Origin: Leifsonia sp040686855
GTDB lineage: Bacteria > Actinomycetota > Actinomycetes > Actinomycetales > Microbacteriaceae
DNA length: 64,000 nt
NCBI RefSeq assembly: GCF_040686855.1
Contig: NZ_JBFBOG010000001.1
Span: 372,001-436,000 of the forward strand
Direction: 5' to 3'
Positions 52,073 to 60,948 of the stretch are shown here, one piece after another. The notes beneath the pieces were generated by a model. It saw only the letters and a program-made list of their open reading frames with translations. It did not search any database and was not told where the DNA came from. The position numbers and the translations under genes are program-made. Position 1 is the stretch's first letter. Each line of letters begins with the position of its first letter.

Positions 52073-52645
52073 TCAGGCGCCCGGCCACCACGCCGGGGTG
52101 AGCCGGCCGACCAGCGCGAGGAACGCGTCCACATCCCGCGGCCGCGGTCGCGTCAGCCAGACGTCGATGGCGCCGATGGTCCCGTCCGCGAGCCAGCGGG
52201 CGATGGCGCGCCGGTCCGTGTCGTCCTCGGCGGGCACGACGAGGGAGTGCTGCTCCAGGAGCAGATCGACCGACCCCTGGAAGTGCTCGCTGAGCATCGC
52301 GTGGAGGCTGGCCGAACCGCTCTCCGCACCGAGCCCGCGCCGGTAGATCGCGTCGTGGCGGTCGACGTGACTCAGCACCGCGCGCGTCACCCCGATGACC
52401 GCGCCCGCCGCGTCCGACGGCTCGACGTCGACGAGGTACTGGGCGCGCAGCTCATCCAGCTCGGACCGGAGGACGCGTTGCAGCAGATCGGCCGGCGATG
52501 TCGCGTACTCGTACACGGTCGACCGGTGCACGTCGGCGGCAGCGGCGAGCGCCGAGACCGTGACGTCGCCCACCGGTCCTCGGGTGGCCAGGTCGAGCAC
52601 CGCCTCGCGGAGGCGGGCGTAGGTCTTCTGCTGGCGGGCGTCCAC
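52073..52645 (-). CDS. TetR-family regulator of the divergent SDR gene
   Basis: A 190-residue TetR-type protein. The helix-turn-helix is VSALAAAADVHRSTVYEYATSPADLL near residues 30-55, with the rest a helical ligand domain. GTG 52645 is preferred over the longer ATG at 52705 because TACGAT ends 7 nt upstream and the longer frame would start inside the SDR control region. It faces the SDR gene over a 24-bp palindrome (52665-52688), which is probably its operator. Converges with the previous tetR gene, 4 nt between stops. Confidence 0.88.
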   Translation of the reverse strand: MDARQQKTYARLREAVLDLATRGPVGDVTVSALAAAADVHRSTVYEYATSPADLLQRVLRSELDELRAQYLVDVEPSDAAGAVIGVTRAVLSHVDRHDAIYRRGLGAESGSASLHAMLSEHFQGSVDLLLEQHSLVVPAEDDTDRRAIARWLADGTIGAIDVWLTRPRPRDVDAFLALVGRLTPAWWPGA

Positions 52646-52664
52646 CGGACGATCGTACAATGGA

Positions 52665-52688
52665 GTTATCCGACATGTGTCGGATAAC
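52665..52688. promoter_or_regulatory. TetR operator between regulator and SDR
   Basis: A perfect inverted repeat: GTTATCCGACA (52665-52675), spacer TG, then TGTCGGATAAC (52678-52688). It lies 20 nt downstream of the regulator's predicted start on one side and 15 nt before the SDR ATG on the other. Both genes would be blocked by a dimer bound here. Confidence 0.85.
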
Positions 52689-52703
52689 GAAAGGAGATTT
52701 CCC

Positions 52704-53459
52704 ATGGCTCAGTACGACGTCGCCGGACGGTCCGCGATCGTGACCGGAGGCGGCTCGGGCATCGGGCGCGCCATCGCCCTGACCCTCGCGGCGAGCGGGG
52801 CGGCCGTTCTCGTCACCGACCTGAACGAGGAGCACGCCACAGCTGTCGTGGCCGAGATCCAGGCCGCCGGCGGCACCGCGCGGGCGCTCGCCGGTGATGT
52901 GACCGACCCGGCCTTCGCCGACGCCAGCGTCGCGGCCGCCAATGAGCTGGCCCCACTGCGCATCGCCGTCAACAACGCCGGCATCGGCGGAGCGGCGGCT
53001 CCCGTCGGCGACTACCCGCTCGACTCGTGGCGCAAGGTCATCGAGGTCAACCTCAATGCCGTCTTCTACGGGATGCAGGCCCAGCTCGACGCGATCGGCG
53101 CGAACGGCGGCGGCGCGATCGTCAACATGGCGTCCATCCTCGGCAGCGTCGGCTTCGCCAACTCGTCCGCATACGTCACCGCCAAGCACGCCCTGCTCGG
53201 CCTGACGCAGAATGCGGCGCTGGAGTACGCGGGCAAGAACGTCCGTGTTGTCGCCGTGGGGCCGGGCTTCATCCGCACCCCGCTCGTGGCGTCGAACCTG
53301 GATGCGGACGCGCTCGCGTTCCTCGAGGGCAAGCACGCCCTCGGCCGCCTGGGCGAGCCGGAGGAGGTCGCCTCTCTTGTCGCCTTCCTCGCCTCCGATG
53401 CCGCCAGCTTCATCACCGGCAGCTACCACCTGGTCGACGGCGGCTACACCGCCCAGTGA
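52704..53459 (+). CDS. SDR-family NAD(P)-dependent oxidoreductase
   Basis: A 251-residue classical SDR. Motifs: TGGGSGIGRA at residues 15-24, NNAG (VNNAGIGG), catalytic Ser in MASILGS, YVTAK (SSAYVTAKHAL) and the C-terminal GSYHLVDGGYTAQ. All catalytic residues are intact. A strong ribosome-binding site AAAGGAGA lies 6 nt before ATG 52704. It is controlled by the palindromic operator shared with the divergent TetR gene. The substrate is unknown; FabG-like or alcohol dehydrogenases share this layout. Confidence 0.93.
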   Translation: MAQYDVAGRSAIVTGGGSGIGRAIALTLAASGAAVLVTDLNEEHATAVVAEIQAAGGTARALAGDVTDPAFADASVAAANELAPLRIAVNNAGIGGAAAPVGDYPLDSWRKVIEVNLNAVFYGMQAQLDAIGANGGGAIVNMASILGSVGFANSSAYVTAKHALLGLTQNAALEYAGKNVRVVAVGPGFIRTPLVASNLDADALAFLEGKHALGRLGEPEEVASLVAFLASDAASFITGSYHLVDGGYTAQ

Positions 53460-53543
53460 TCCACAGGGTCCCGTTCTGTGCCGTTCTCCACAGATTCCGG
53501 GACCTCTGCCGCGCCCGGTCACGCTCGCTCTAGTGTGAGGAGC

Positions 53544-54710
53544 GTGACCGAGCACGACACCACCGACCCCCTGTCCGACGAGCTGCTGGAGCGCATCCGC
53601 GGCCGCGCCGACGCCTACGACCGAGAGAACCGCTTCTTCACCGAAGACTTCGCCGAGCTCTCCGATGCGGGATACCTGCGCGCGCTCGTACCGACGGAGT
53701 TCGGCGGGCTCGGGATGAGCCTGGAGCAGACGGCGCGCCTGCAGGTGCGGCTCGCCGGCGCAGCCCCGGCCACCGCATTGGCCGTCAACATGCACCTGGT
53801 GTGGACGGGCATCGCCAAGACACTCCGCGACCGCGGAGACGACTCGCTGGAGTTCGTGCTGCGCGAGGCGGGCGCCGGAGAGGTTTTCGCGTTCGGGCTG
53901 AGCGAGGCAGGCAACGACCTCGTGCTGTTCGGATCCACGACGGAGGCACGGCCCCGGCCCGACGGCTCGTACACGTTCCACGGGCGCAAGATCTTCACCT
54001 CCCTGTCCCCGGCCTGGACGCGACTCGGCACGATGGGTCTCGATACGACGAGCGCCGACGCACCGAAGGTCGTCTACGGGTTCGTGGACCGCACCGGCGG
54101 CGGGTTCGAGATCCGCGAGGACTGGGACACCCTCGGGATGCGGGCCACGCAAAGCAATACGACCGTGCTCGACGGCGCCCGGTCCCCCGCCGACAGGATC
54201 GTCCGGAGGCTGGACCCGGGCCCCAACCCCGATCCGCTGGTATTCGCGATCTTCGCGAACTTCGAGATCCTGCTGGCCTCGGTCTACACGGGCATCGGCG
54301 CGCGGGCGCTCGACCTGGCGGTCGCGGCGGCCCACCGGCGGACGAGTCTCAAGAACGACGGGCGCAGCTACGCGAACGATCCCGACATCCGCTGGCGCGT
54401 GGCCGAGGCCGCGATCGAGCAGGATGCGCTCCTCCCCCAGCTGGATGCGCTCGCCCGCGACGTCGACACGCTCGCGGATCACGGCCGGCTGTGGTTCCCG
54501 AAGCTCGTCGGGCTGAAGATCCGCGCGACCGAGACCGCGCGGCACGTGGTCGACCAGGCGATCCGGGTGTCGGGCGGCTCCACGTTCTTCTCCGGGAACG
54601 AGCTCGGCCGGCTGTACCGCGACGTGCTGGCCGGGATCTTCCATCCGTCTGACGCGGAGTCGGCGCACAACACCGTCGCGACGGCCTGGCTCGGGCCGGT
54701 CGACGAGTAG
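53544..54710 (+). CDS. Acyl-CoA dehydrogenase family flavoprotein
   Basis: A 388-residue flavoprotein with acyl-CoA dehydrogenase N-terminal, middle and C-terminal domains. The flavin-contact motif is FAFGLSEAGND followed by the GRKIFTSLSP segment, and VSGGSTFFSGNELGRLYRD sits near the end. The expected glutamate catalytic base is not obvious in its usual place, and the sequence is closer to the DszC/SfnB-type flavin monooxygenases than to beta-oxidation enzymes. GTG 53544 follows TAGTGT by 8 nt. The M24 peptidase gene starts 13 nt after its stop, so the two probably form an operon. Confidence 0.83.
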   Translation: MTEHDTTDPLSDELLERIRGRADAYDRENRFFTEDFAELSDAGYLRALVPTEFGGLGMSLEQTARLQVRLAGAAPATALAVNMHLVWTGIAKTLRDRGDDSLEFVLREAGAGEVFAFGLSEAGNDLVLFGSTTEARPRPDGSYTFHGRKIFTSLSPAWTRLGTMGLDTTSADAPKVVYGFVDRTGGGFEIREDWDTLGMRATQSNTTVLDGARSPADRIVRRLDPGPNPDPLVFAIFANFEILLASVYTGIGARALDLAVAAAHRRTSLKNDGRSYANDPDIRWRVAEAAIEQDALLPQLDALARDVDTLADHGRLWFPKLVGLKIRATETARHVVDQAIRVSGGSTFFSGNELGRLYRDVLAGIFHPSDAESAHNTVATAWLGPVDE

Positions 54711-54723
54711 AGCGGGAGAAGAC

Positions 54724-55836
54724 ATGCAGCAGATCACGGCGAAGCACTTCGCGGAGCGACTGGAGCGGGGCGCGCGGCAGGCGGCCCGCGCCGGTTTCGA
54801 CGGGCTGATCGTGGCCCCCGGGCCCGACCTTGCGTACTTCGCCGACTACCTTCCGGTCGCGACGACCGAGCGCATCACGCTGCTGGTGATCCCCGCCGAG
54901 GGCGAGCCGTCGATGCTGGTCCCCGCGCTCGAGCACGGCGGTGCCGCACAGACCCGGGCCGCGGGGGCGTTGCGGCTGATCGACTGGGCGGACGGCGAGG
55001 ACGAGTACGTCCCCGCCGCCGGGCTGCTGCGATCGGACGGCCGCTACGCCATCTCCGACGCCACCTGGGCGATGCACCTGCTCGGCCTGCAGCAGAAGCT
55101 GCCCGGAGCCCGCTTCGAGGCGATCTCGCACGCGCTGCCGCTGCTCCGAGCCGTCAAGACGGCCGACGAGGTCGATCGGCTCGCAGCAGCGGGCGCCGCC
55201 GCCGACGCGACGTTCGAGGACATCCTGCAGGTGCCGTTCGCGGGTCGCACCGAGGTTCAGGTCGCCGCCGACCTCGACCGGCTGCTCCGCGAGCACGGGC
55301 ACTCGCAGGTCGACTTCACGATCGTGGCCTCTGGCCCCAACGGCGCCGACCCGCATCACGAGCCGGGCGAACGGCTGATCGCCGAGGGCGACATGGTGGT
55401 GCTCGACTTCGGCGGCCTGCAAGACGGTTACGGCTCCGACACGACGCGCTCGGTGCACGTCGGCGAACCCACCGACGAGGAGCACGAGGTCTTCGAGGTC
55501 GTCCGCCACGCGCAGCAGGCCGCCTTCGAGGCGGTCGCCGTCGGCGTCCCGTGCCAGGAGGTCGACCGGGCCGCGCGAGCCGTCATCCGGGACGCCGGGT
55601 ACGGCGAGTTCTTCATCCACCGGGTCGGGCATGGCATCGGCGTCACCACGCACGAGCCGCCCTACATGGTGGAGGGAGAGGAGCAGCCGATCGAGGCCGG
55701 GATGTGCTTCTCGATCGAGCCCGGCATCTATCTGCCCGGGCGATTCGGGGTGCGGATCGAGGACATCGTGGTCGCGGCGGAGGACGGCGCGCACCGGCTG
55801 AACAACTCCAGCCGCGAACTGCACATCGTGGGGTGA
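54724..55836 (+). CDS. M24-family metallopeptidase (Xaa-Pro dipeptidase type)
   Basis: A 370-residue pita-bread-fold peptidase with an N-terminal creatinase domain (about 1-130). Metal ligands are visible in order: Asp in LDFGG, Asp in YGSDTTRS, His in HRVGHGIGV, Glu in SIEPGIYLPG and Glu in RIEDIVV. All five ligands are intact. The family includes Xaa-Pro dipeptidases and creatinases. GGGAGAAG lies before ATG 54724. The association with an acyl-CoA-dehydrogenase-like flavoprotein suggests a catabolic pair, but the substrate is unknown. Confidence 0.92.
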   Translation: MQQITAKHFAERLERGARQAARAGFDGLIVAPGPDLAYFADYLPVATTERITLLVIPAEGEPSMLVPALEHGGAAQTRAAGALRLIDWADGEDEYVPAAGLLRSDGRYAISDATWAMHLLGLQQKLPGARFEAISHALPLLRAVKTADEVDRLAAAGAAADATFEDILQVPFAGRTEVQVAADLDRLLREHGHSQVDFTIVASGPNGADPHHEPGERLIAEGDMVVLDFGGLQDGYGSDTTRSVHVGEPTDEEHEVFEVVRHAQQAAFEAVAVGVPCQEVDRAARAVIRDAGYGEFFIHRVGHGIGVTTHEPPYMVEGEEQPIEAGMCFSIEPGIYLPGRFGVRIEDIVVAAEDGAHRLNNSSRELHIVG

Positions 55837-55854
55837 GGTCGGTCCGGGCTTGCG

Positions 55855-56271
55855 CTACGCGCGCAGCTGGGCCTGCTGCGCCCGGCGGTCCTCGCGGGCC
55901 AGCCGGGAGCGGCGGCGCGCGAAGGGCAGGGCCACGAGACGCCAGCCGACGAGGAACACCCCGAGCACGACGGCGGCCACCGCGATGAACGACGGCTGCA
56001 CGCCCTGGCCCGCCGAGGTGCGGATCAGCATCCCCACCGCGACCGTCATCAGCCAGATCGGGACGCCCGGCCAGACGATCGCCAGCGGTCGGCGCCACGC
56101 CCAGGTGACCAGCCAACCGGCGAGCAGACCGACCAGGAACGGCCAGAGCGTGTCGAGGATGCCGGCTGCAGAGTTCGCCTCGCCGTGGCTGCGACGTCCG
56201 ATCAGGACGAAGAGGGTCACGAGGGCCGCGTCGATGACGAATGCGACGAGCGCGGTCCTCCAGGGCTTCAC
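55855..56271 (-). CDS. DUF3054 membrane protein
   Basis: A 138-residue protein with four hydrophobic helices. Helix 1 is followed by the family motif FVLIGRRSHGEANSAAGI. The C-terminal tail is basic (RRRSRLAREDRR). DUF3054 proteins are found throughout actinobacteria; function unknown. GTG 56271 follows TACTCT by 7 nt. It converges with the M24 gene (18 nt between stops) and diverges from the large fusion gene. Confidence 0.85.
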   Translation of the reverse strand: MKPWRTALVAFVIDAALVTLFVLIGRRSHGEANSAAGILDTLWPFLVGLLAGWLVTWAWRRPLAIVWPGVPIWLMTVAVGMLIRTSAGQGVQPSFIAVAAVVLGVFLVGWRLVALPFARRRSRLAREDRRAQQAQLRA

Positions 56272-56470
56272 CCCCTCAGAGTACGCAGGGCCGCCCGAGC
56301 GTTGGCTGGGCGGAACCCGTGTCGATACTGACCGTTATCGAGAACGTGCGCGATTCAGAGCGTAGTCCACAAGCGGCAGTTCGTCCACAGATTCCGTATC
56401 GGGTCGACACCGTGTCCATGGCTCCTCAATAGACTGACGATCAGCAGCCACCCGAGCCCTGGAGCCCCCG

Positions 56471-59341
56471 TTGCCGAACTTCGACTTCCTCACCCAGCCC
56501 GCCCTCCCGCGCCCGGACGCGACCCTGGACGACGCCGCGCGGATCGCCGCAGAGCACTTCCGGCTGGAGGGCCGCATCGCCGAGCTGGGCAGCAACCAGG
56601 ACCGCAACTTCCGCATCGACACCGGCTCCGAGCGCTTCGTGCTGAAGCTGGCCAATCCGGTGTTCTCGGCGGACGAGCTGCGGGCCCAGAACGCCGCGCT
56701 GGCCGTGCTCGACGGCTCAGGGGTCCGCATCCCATCCGTCGTCGAATCCGTCGACGGCGACGAGCTGGTCGAGGTCGATGTGCAGGGCGTGACGCTGCTC
56801 GCCCGGGTCCTCCGCTACCTCGACGGCGAGCCGCTCACCGACGTGGGGCGTCCGACCCCCGACCAGCTCCGCACGCTGGGCACGCTCGCCGGCCGCGTCG
56901 CCGGAGGCCTTGCCGAGCTGCGGCATCCCGGACTCGATCGCACCACGCAGTGGGACGCGCGCATCGGCGGCGAGGTCGTCGACCTCCTGCTGGAGCACGT
57001 CGAGCAGCCCGCGAAGCGCGCGGTCGTCCGCGACGCGACGGATGCGGCGCTCGCCCGTCTCGAACCGCTGCGCTCGCGCCTCCGTGTGCAGGCCGTGCAC
57101 GGCGACGTGACGGACGACAACATCGTCCTCGGCGAGGGCGGCCCGGGCGTCATCGACTTCGGCGACGTGTCCGACGGCTGGCTCGTAGCCGAGCTGGCGG
57201 CGACGGTGACGAGCGCCCTCCACCACGTTCCGGACGAGCCGCTGGCGGTGCTGGACGTTGTGGAGGCTTTCCACGCCGAGGCGCCGCTCGACGACGCCGA
57301 TCTCGCCGCCCTGTGGCCGCTGGTCGTGCTCCGCGGGGCCGTGCTCGTCGTCAGCGGCGAACAGCAGGTCGCGCTGGAGGCCGACAACGTCTATGCCGCT
57401 GAGAACCGCGCGCACGAGTGGGTGGCGTTCGACGTCGCGCGACGCCTGGAGGCGGACGAGGTCGAGACGCTGATCCGCGCCCGACTGCTCGGCGCCACCC
57501 AGGAAGAGACCGCGATCGGTCGCCTGCTCGCGGTGGACTCGACGCCCGAGCAACTGGTCGACCTCTCCGTGACCGCCCGCGACCTCGATGCGGGCGCCTG
57601 GCTTCGGGCCGATGCGGAGGAGGCGGTGCTCGACCGCGTCCAGCGTGAGCACGGCCACGCGGTCACCCGCTACGGCGAGGCGCGGCTCACGCGGGCGCAG
57701 CCCGACCGCTCCACCCCGTCCGCGACGATCGCACTCGGGGTGACCGTCGCCGCCCCCGAAGGGCTCGGCGTCGTCGCCCCCTTCGCCGGAGAGCTGCTGC
57801 TCGCGGAGGGCTCGTGGCTGCTCCGCGCCGACGGCCTGGAGCTCTGGCTCGACGGCCTGACCCGGCCGCTCACCACGGCGACTGTCCAGGCCGGGGATCA
57901 CCTGGGCACCGCGATCCGCCTGACGGCGCAGTTGAGCACGGTCACCGGTCACCGGCCTCCAGCCTTCGTGACGCCCTCGCTGCCGTTCGCCGCATGGTCG
58001 GCGGTATCGCCCGATCCGTCGGCGCTGTTCGGTCTCGACGTCTCGGCGCAGGCGCCCGACGCCGAGGCGTCCCTGGCGCGGCGTGACGCCACCTTCGCCG
58101 AGGTGCAGGAGCACTACTTCGCGCATCCGCCGCTGATCGAGCGGGGCTGGCGCCACCACCTCGTCGACACCCGCGGTCAGAGCTACCTCGACATGGTCAA
58201 CAACGTCACCCAGATCGGCCACGGGCACCCGCGACTGGTCGAAGCGGTGCGCGACCAGTGGGCGCGGCTCAACACGAATTCGCGGTTCCACTACGACGAG
58301 CTGTCCCGGTTCACCGAGCGTCTGGCCGAGATCGCCCCGGACGGACTCGACACGGTGTTCCTCGTCAACAGCGGCAGCGAGGCGGTCGACCTCGCGCTGC
58401 GGCTCGCGCAGATCCACACGAACCGGAAGACCATCCTCGCGGTCACCGAGGCCTACCACGGCTGGACGATGGCGTCGGACGCCGTGTCCTCCTCGCTCGG
58501 CGACAACCCGCGAGCGCTCGAGACGCGGCCCGACTGGGTGAAGCTCGTGGCCGCACCCAATTCGCTGCGCGGGAAGCACCTCGGCCCCGATTCCGGCCCG
58601 GCGTACCTCGCCGATCTGGACGCCGACCTCGCCGCCCTGGACGCCGCCGGCGTCGAGGTGGCGGGGTACATCGCGGAGCCGGTGTTCGGCAACGCGGGCG
58701 GCCTCATGCTCCCCGACGGCTACCTGGCCGGCGTCTACGAGCGCATCCGCGCCCGCGGCGGCGTCTGCATCGCCGACGAGGTGCAGGTCGGGTACGGGCG
58801 GCTCGGGCACTACTTCTGGGGCTTCGAGCAGCAGGGCGTGGTGCCCGACGTCATCACCGTCGCCAAGGCCATGGGGAACGGCCAGCCGCTCGGCGCGGTC
58901 ATCACGCGCCGGGAGATCGCGGAGTCGTTCGCCGCGGAGGGCAGCTTCTTCTCCTCGGCGGGCGGCAGCCCGGTGTCGGCCGTCGTGGGCCTGACCGTGC
59001 TCGACGTCATGCGCGACGAGCGGCTGCAGCAGAACGCCGCAGAGGTGGGCGACCACCTCGCCGCCCGGCTGCGGGCGCTCGGCGACCGGCATCCGCTGGT
59101 CGGTGCCGTCCACGGCATGGGCCTCTACCTCGGGATGGAGCTGGTGCTCGACCGGGAGACGCTGGCTCCGGCGACCGCCGAGGCGAAGCTGGTGTGCGAA
59201 CGGATGCTCGCCGAGGGTTGCATCGTGCAGCCGACCGGCGATTACAAGAACGTACTCAAGATCAAGCCGCCGCTCTGCATCACGCGGGAGAGCGCGGACC
59301 GGTTCGTCGACGCTCTCGACCTGGTGCTGGCGACGCTGTAG
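56471..59341 (+). CDS. Kinase - M23-like - class III aminotransferase fusion (candidate amine kinase/phospholyase)
   Basis: A 956-residue three-part protein. Residues about 1-340 form an APH/hydroxylysine-kinase-like domain with the catalytic loop VHGDVTDDNIVLGE and metal motif GVIDFGD. Residues about 390-500 resemble a degenerate M23 (LytM) beta domain. Residues about 535-956 form a PLP class III enzyme with GSEAVDLALRLA, the aspartate in CIADEVQVGYGRLG and the PLP lysine Lys799 in VAKAMGNGQPLG. This order occurs in bacteria, and its two catalytic parts resemble human hydroxylysine kinase and the ammoniophospholyases AGXT2L1/2. The start is TTG with GGAG 6 nt upstream. The C-terminal 62 nt overlap the convergent lysG gene. 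Confidence 0.86.
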   Translation: MPNFDFLTQPALPRPDATLDDAARIAAEHFRLEGRIAELGSNQDRNFRIDTGSERFVLKLANPVFSADELRAQNAALAVLDGSGVRIPSVVESVDGDELVEVDVQGVTLLARVLRYLDGEPLTDVGRPTPDQLRTLGTLAGRVAGGLAELRHPGLDRTTQWDARIGGEVVDLLLEHVEQPAKRAVVRDATDAALARLEPLRSRLRVQAVHGDVTDDNIVLGEGGPGVIDFGDVSDGWLVAELAATVTSALHHVPDEPLAVLDVVEAFHAEAPLDDADLAALWPLVVLRGAVLVVSGEQQVALEADNVYAAENRAHEWVAFDVARRLEADEVETLIRARLLGATQEETAIGRLLAVDSTPEQLVDLSVTARDLDAGAWLRADAEEAVLDRVQREHGHAVTRYGEARLTRAQPDRSTPSATIALGVTVAAPEGLGVVAPFAGELLLAEGSWLLRADGLELWLDGLTRPLTTATVQAGDHLGTAIRLTAQLSTVTGHRPPAFVTPSLPFAAWSAVSPDPSALFGLDVSAQAPDAEASLARRDATFAEVQEHYFAHPPLIERGWRHHLVDTRGQSYLDMVNNVTQIGHGHPRLVEAVRDQWARLNTNSRFHYDELSRFTERLAEIAPDGLDTVFLVNSGSEAVDLALRLAQIHTNRKTILAVTEAYHGWTMASDAVSSSLGDNPRALETRPDWVKLVAAPNSLRGKHLGPDSGPAYLADLDADLAALDAAGVEVAGYIAEPVFGNAGGLMLPDGYLAGVYERIRARGGVCIADEVQVGYGRLGHYFWGFEQQGVVPDVITVAKAMGNGQPLGAVITRREIAESFAAEGSFFSSAGGSPVSAVVGLTVLDVMRDERLQQNAAEVGDHLAARLRALGDRHPLVGAVHGMGLYLGMELVLDRETLAPATAEAKLVCERMLAEGCIVQPTGDYKNVLKIKPPLCITRESADRFVDALDLVLATL

Positions 59342-60212
59342 CGCCGCCGAGCACCCGGCTCGCCTCCTCCTCGATCGCAGCCGCGACCGCGTCCAGCGCC
59401 GCCGACCGCAGCGACCACTGGTGCCAGTACAGGGGCACCTGCGCGACGCGTTCGTCATCCAACACCACCAGCGAGCCGCCGGCGACGAGATCGGCGGCCT
59501 GCAGATCCGGAAGCATGCCCCAGCCCAGGCCGAGCACCGCAGCGTCCACGAACTGGGTGGAGGCGGGGACGAAGTGCCGCGGCGGCCGAGCCCCCGGCGC
59601 AAAGGCGGCGAGATAGCGGTCCTGGAGGGCGTCCTTGCGGTCGAACACCAGCATGGGCGCGTCGGCCGCAGCCTCGGGCGTCCAGCCGCCGGAACACCAG
59701 CGCGCGACGAATGCCGGGTTCGCGACCGCGCGGTAGGTCATCGACCCGAGCGGGCGGGCTATGCATCCCTGCACCGGCTCGGGGTCGGAGCCGATCGCGG
59801 CCATGGCCGTGCCGTCGCGCAGACGGTCGAGCGTGTGCTCCTGGTCGTCGAGCACGACCTCGAAGGCGACCCCGTCCACGCCGGCCAGAGCGGGCAGCAC
59901 CCACGTCGCGAGCGAGTCGGCGTTCACCACCAGCGGGATGGCCGTCCGGCCCGGGCCGCCGGCGAGGGCGGCGTCCGCCTCGGCCTCCAGCAACGCCAGC
60001 TGACGCGCGAGCCGCAGGAGGACGCTGCCCGCCTCGGTCACGGTCGCAGGCTTGCTGCGCCGGACCAGCACGCGCCCGCTCTGCTCCTCCAGCGCCTTGA
60101 TGCGCTGGCTGACGGCCGACGGAGTCACGTGCAGCGCGTTGGCCGCGCTCTCGAACGAGCCCGCGTCGACCACCGCGGCGAGGGTCCGCAGATGCTCGCG
60201 ATTGGTCACCAT
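59280..60212 (-). CDS. lysG: LysR-family regulator, LysG/ArgP type
   Basis: Transcriptional activator of a divergent LysE exporter. The 310 residues have the LysR winged helix at the N-terminus (LAAVVDAGSFESAANALHVTPSAVSQRIKALEE) and a substrate-binding effector domain. The context, start to start with lysE over 69 nt, is the classical LysG-LysE pair in which lysine, arginine or histidine induce export. Its last 62 nt overlap the end of the aminotransferase fusion gene on the other strand. ATG 60212 is chosen because the HTH homology begins within ten residues of it. Confidence 0.92.
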   Translation of the reverse strand: MVTNREHLRTLAAVVDAGSFESAANALHVTPSAVSQRIKALEEQSGRVLVRRSKPATVTEAGSVLLRLARQLALLEAEADAALAGGPGRTAIPLVVNADSLATWVLPALAGVDGVAFEVVLDDQEHTLDRLRDGTAMAAIGSDPEPVQGCIARPLGSMTYRAVANPAFVARWCSGGWTPEAAADAPMLVFDRKDALQDRYLAAFAPGARPPRHFVPASTQFVDAAVLGLGWGMLPDLQAADLVAGGSLVVLDDERVAQVPLYWHQWSLRSAALDAVAAAIEEEASRVLGGATASPAPGRERRRTGPRSPA

Positions 60213-60281
60213 GAAGCAATGCTAATGTGCCTTCAGAATCCTGAGCTGTACTTATCCCAAGCCGGACCGTAGCGTCGAGGA

Positions 60282-60881
60282 GTGCTTGCGACCTTCTTCA
60301 CCGGCCTGGGGTCGGCCGCCTCCCTCATCATCGCCATCGGCGCGCAGAACGCGTTCGTCCTCCGGCAGGGTCTGCGTCGGCAGCATGTGCTGCCGATCGT
60401 GATCATCTGCGTCCTCAGCGACGCCCTCCTGATCGCGGCGGGCGTCGCCGGGATCGGCGTGATCGTGAAGCACGCTCCTCTCGCCCTCGAGATCGTCCGG
60501 TGGGCGGGTTTCGCCTTCCTCATCGGTTACGCGGTCTTCGCCGCCCGTCGCGCGCTCAAGCCGGAATCGCTCAGCACGTCCGGCGCGGTCGCCGGATCGC
60601 TCGCGGCCGCGATCGGGACCTGCCTGGCCATCACCTGGCTGAACCCGCATGTGTACCTCGACACGGTCCTCCTGCTCGGCTCGCTCTCGGCGTCGCACGG
60701 CGACCCCGGGCGCTGGGTGTTCGGCGCGGGTGCGGCGACGGCCAGCCTGCTCTGGTTCGGGATGCTCGGCTTCGGCGCCCGCTTCGCCGCGCCCGTGTTC
60801 GCGAAGCCGGTCGCGTGGCGGATCCTGGACGGGGCGATCGCGGTGCTGATGGTGGTCCTCGCGGTGCTGCTCGTCGTCTGA
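60282..60881 (+). CDS. lysE: LysE/ArgO-family amino acid exporter
   Basis: A 199-residue inner-membrane exporter with six predicted helices. The signature AIGAQNAFVLRQGLRR follows the first helix and the conserved TWLNPHVYLDTVLLLG motif begins the fourth, both diagnostic for LysE. It exports lysine/arginine-type basic amino acids to limit overload. GTG 60282 follows TAGCGT by 7 nt. It is divergent from lysG, which probably activates it. A hairpin terminator follows at 60915-60941. Confidence 0.94.
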   Translation: MLATFFTGLGSAASLIIAIGAQNAFVLRQGLRRQHVLPIVIICVLSDALLIAAGVAGIGVIVKHAPLALEIVRWAGFAFLIGYAVFAARRALKPESLSTSGAVAGSLAAAIGTCLAITWLNPHVYLDTVLLLGSLSASHGDPGRWVFGAGAATASLLWFGMLGFGARFAAPVFAKPVAWRILDGAIAVLMVVLAVLLVV

Positions 60882-60914
60882 GCGGGCCCCGGAGAAGCCG
60901 CGCCGGATAAGCGA

Positions 60915-60941
60915 AAAGGCCGCCCGATGCGGGCGGCCTTT
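60915..60941. terminator. Bidirectional intrinsic terminator between lysE and tRNA-Ala
   Basis: AAAGGCCGCCC (60915-60925) and GGGCGGCCTTT (60931-60941) form an 11-bp perfect stem with loop GATGC. A-rich and T-rich ends on each side suit termination from both strands: lysE on the plus strand and tRNA-Ala on the minus strand. Confidence 0.85.
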
Positions 60942-60948
60942 CCAGTCC

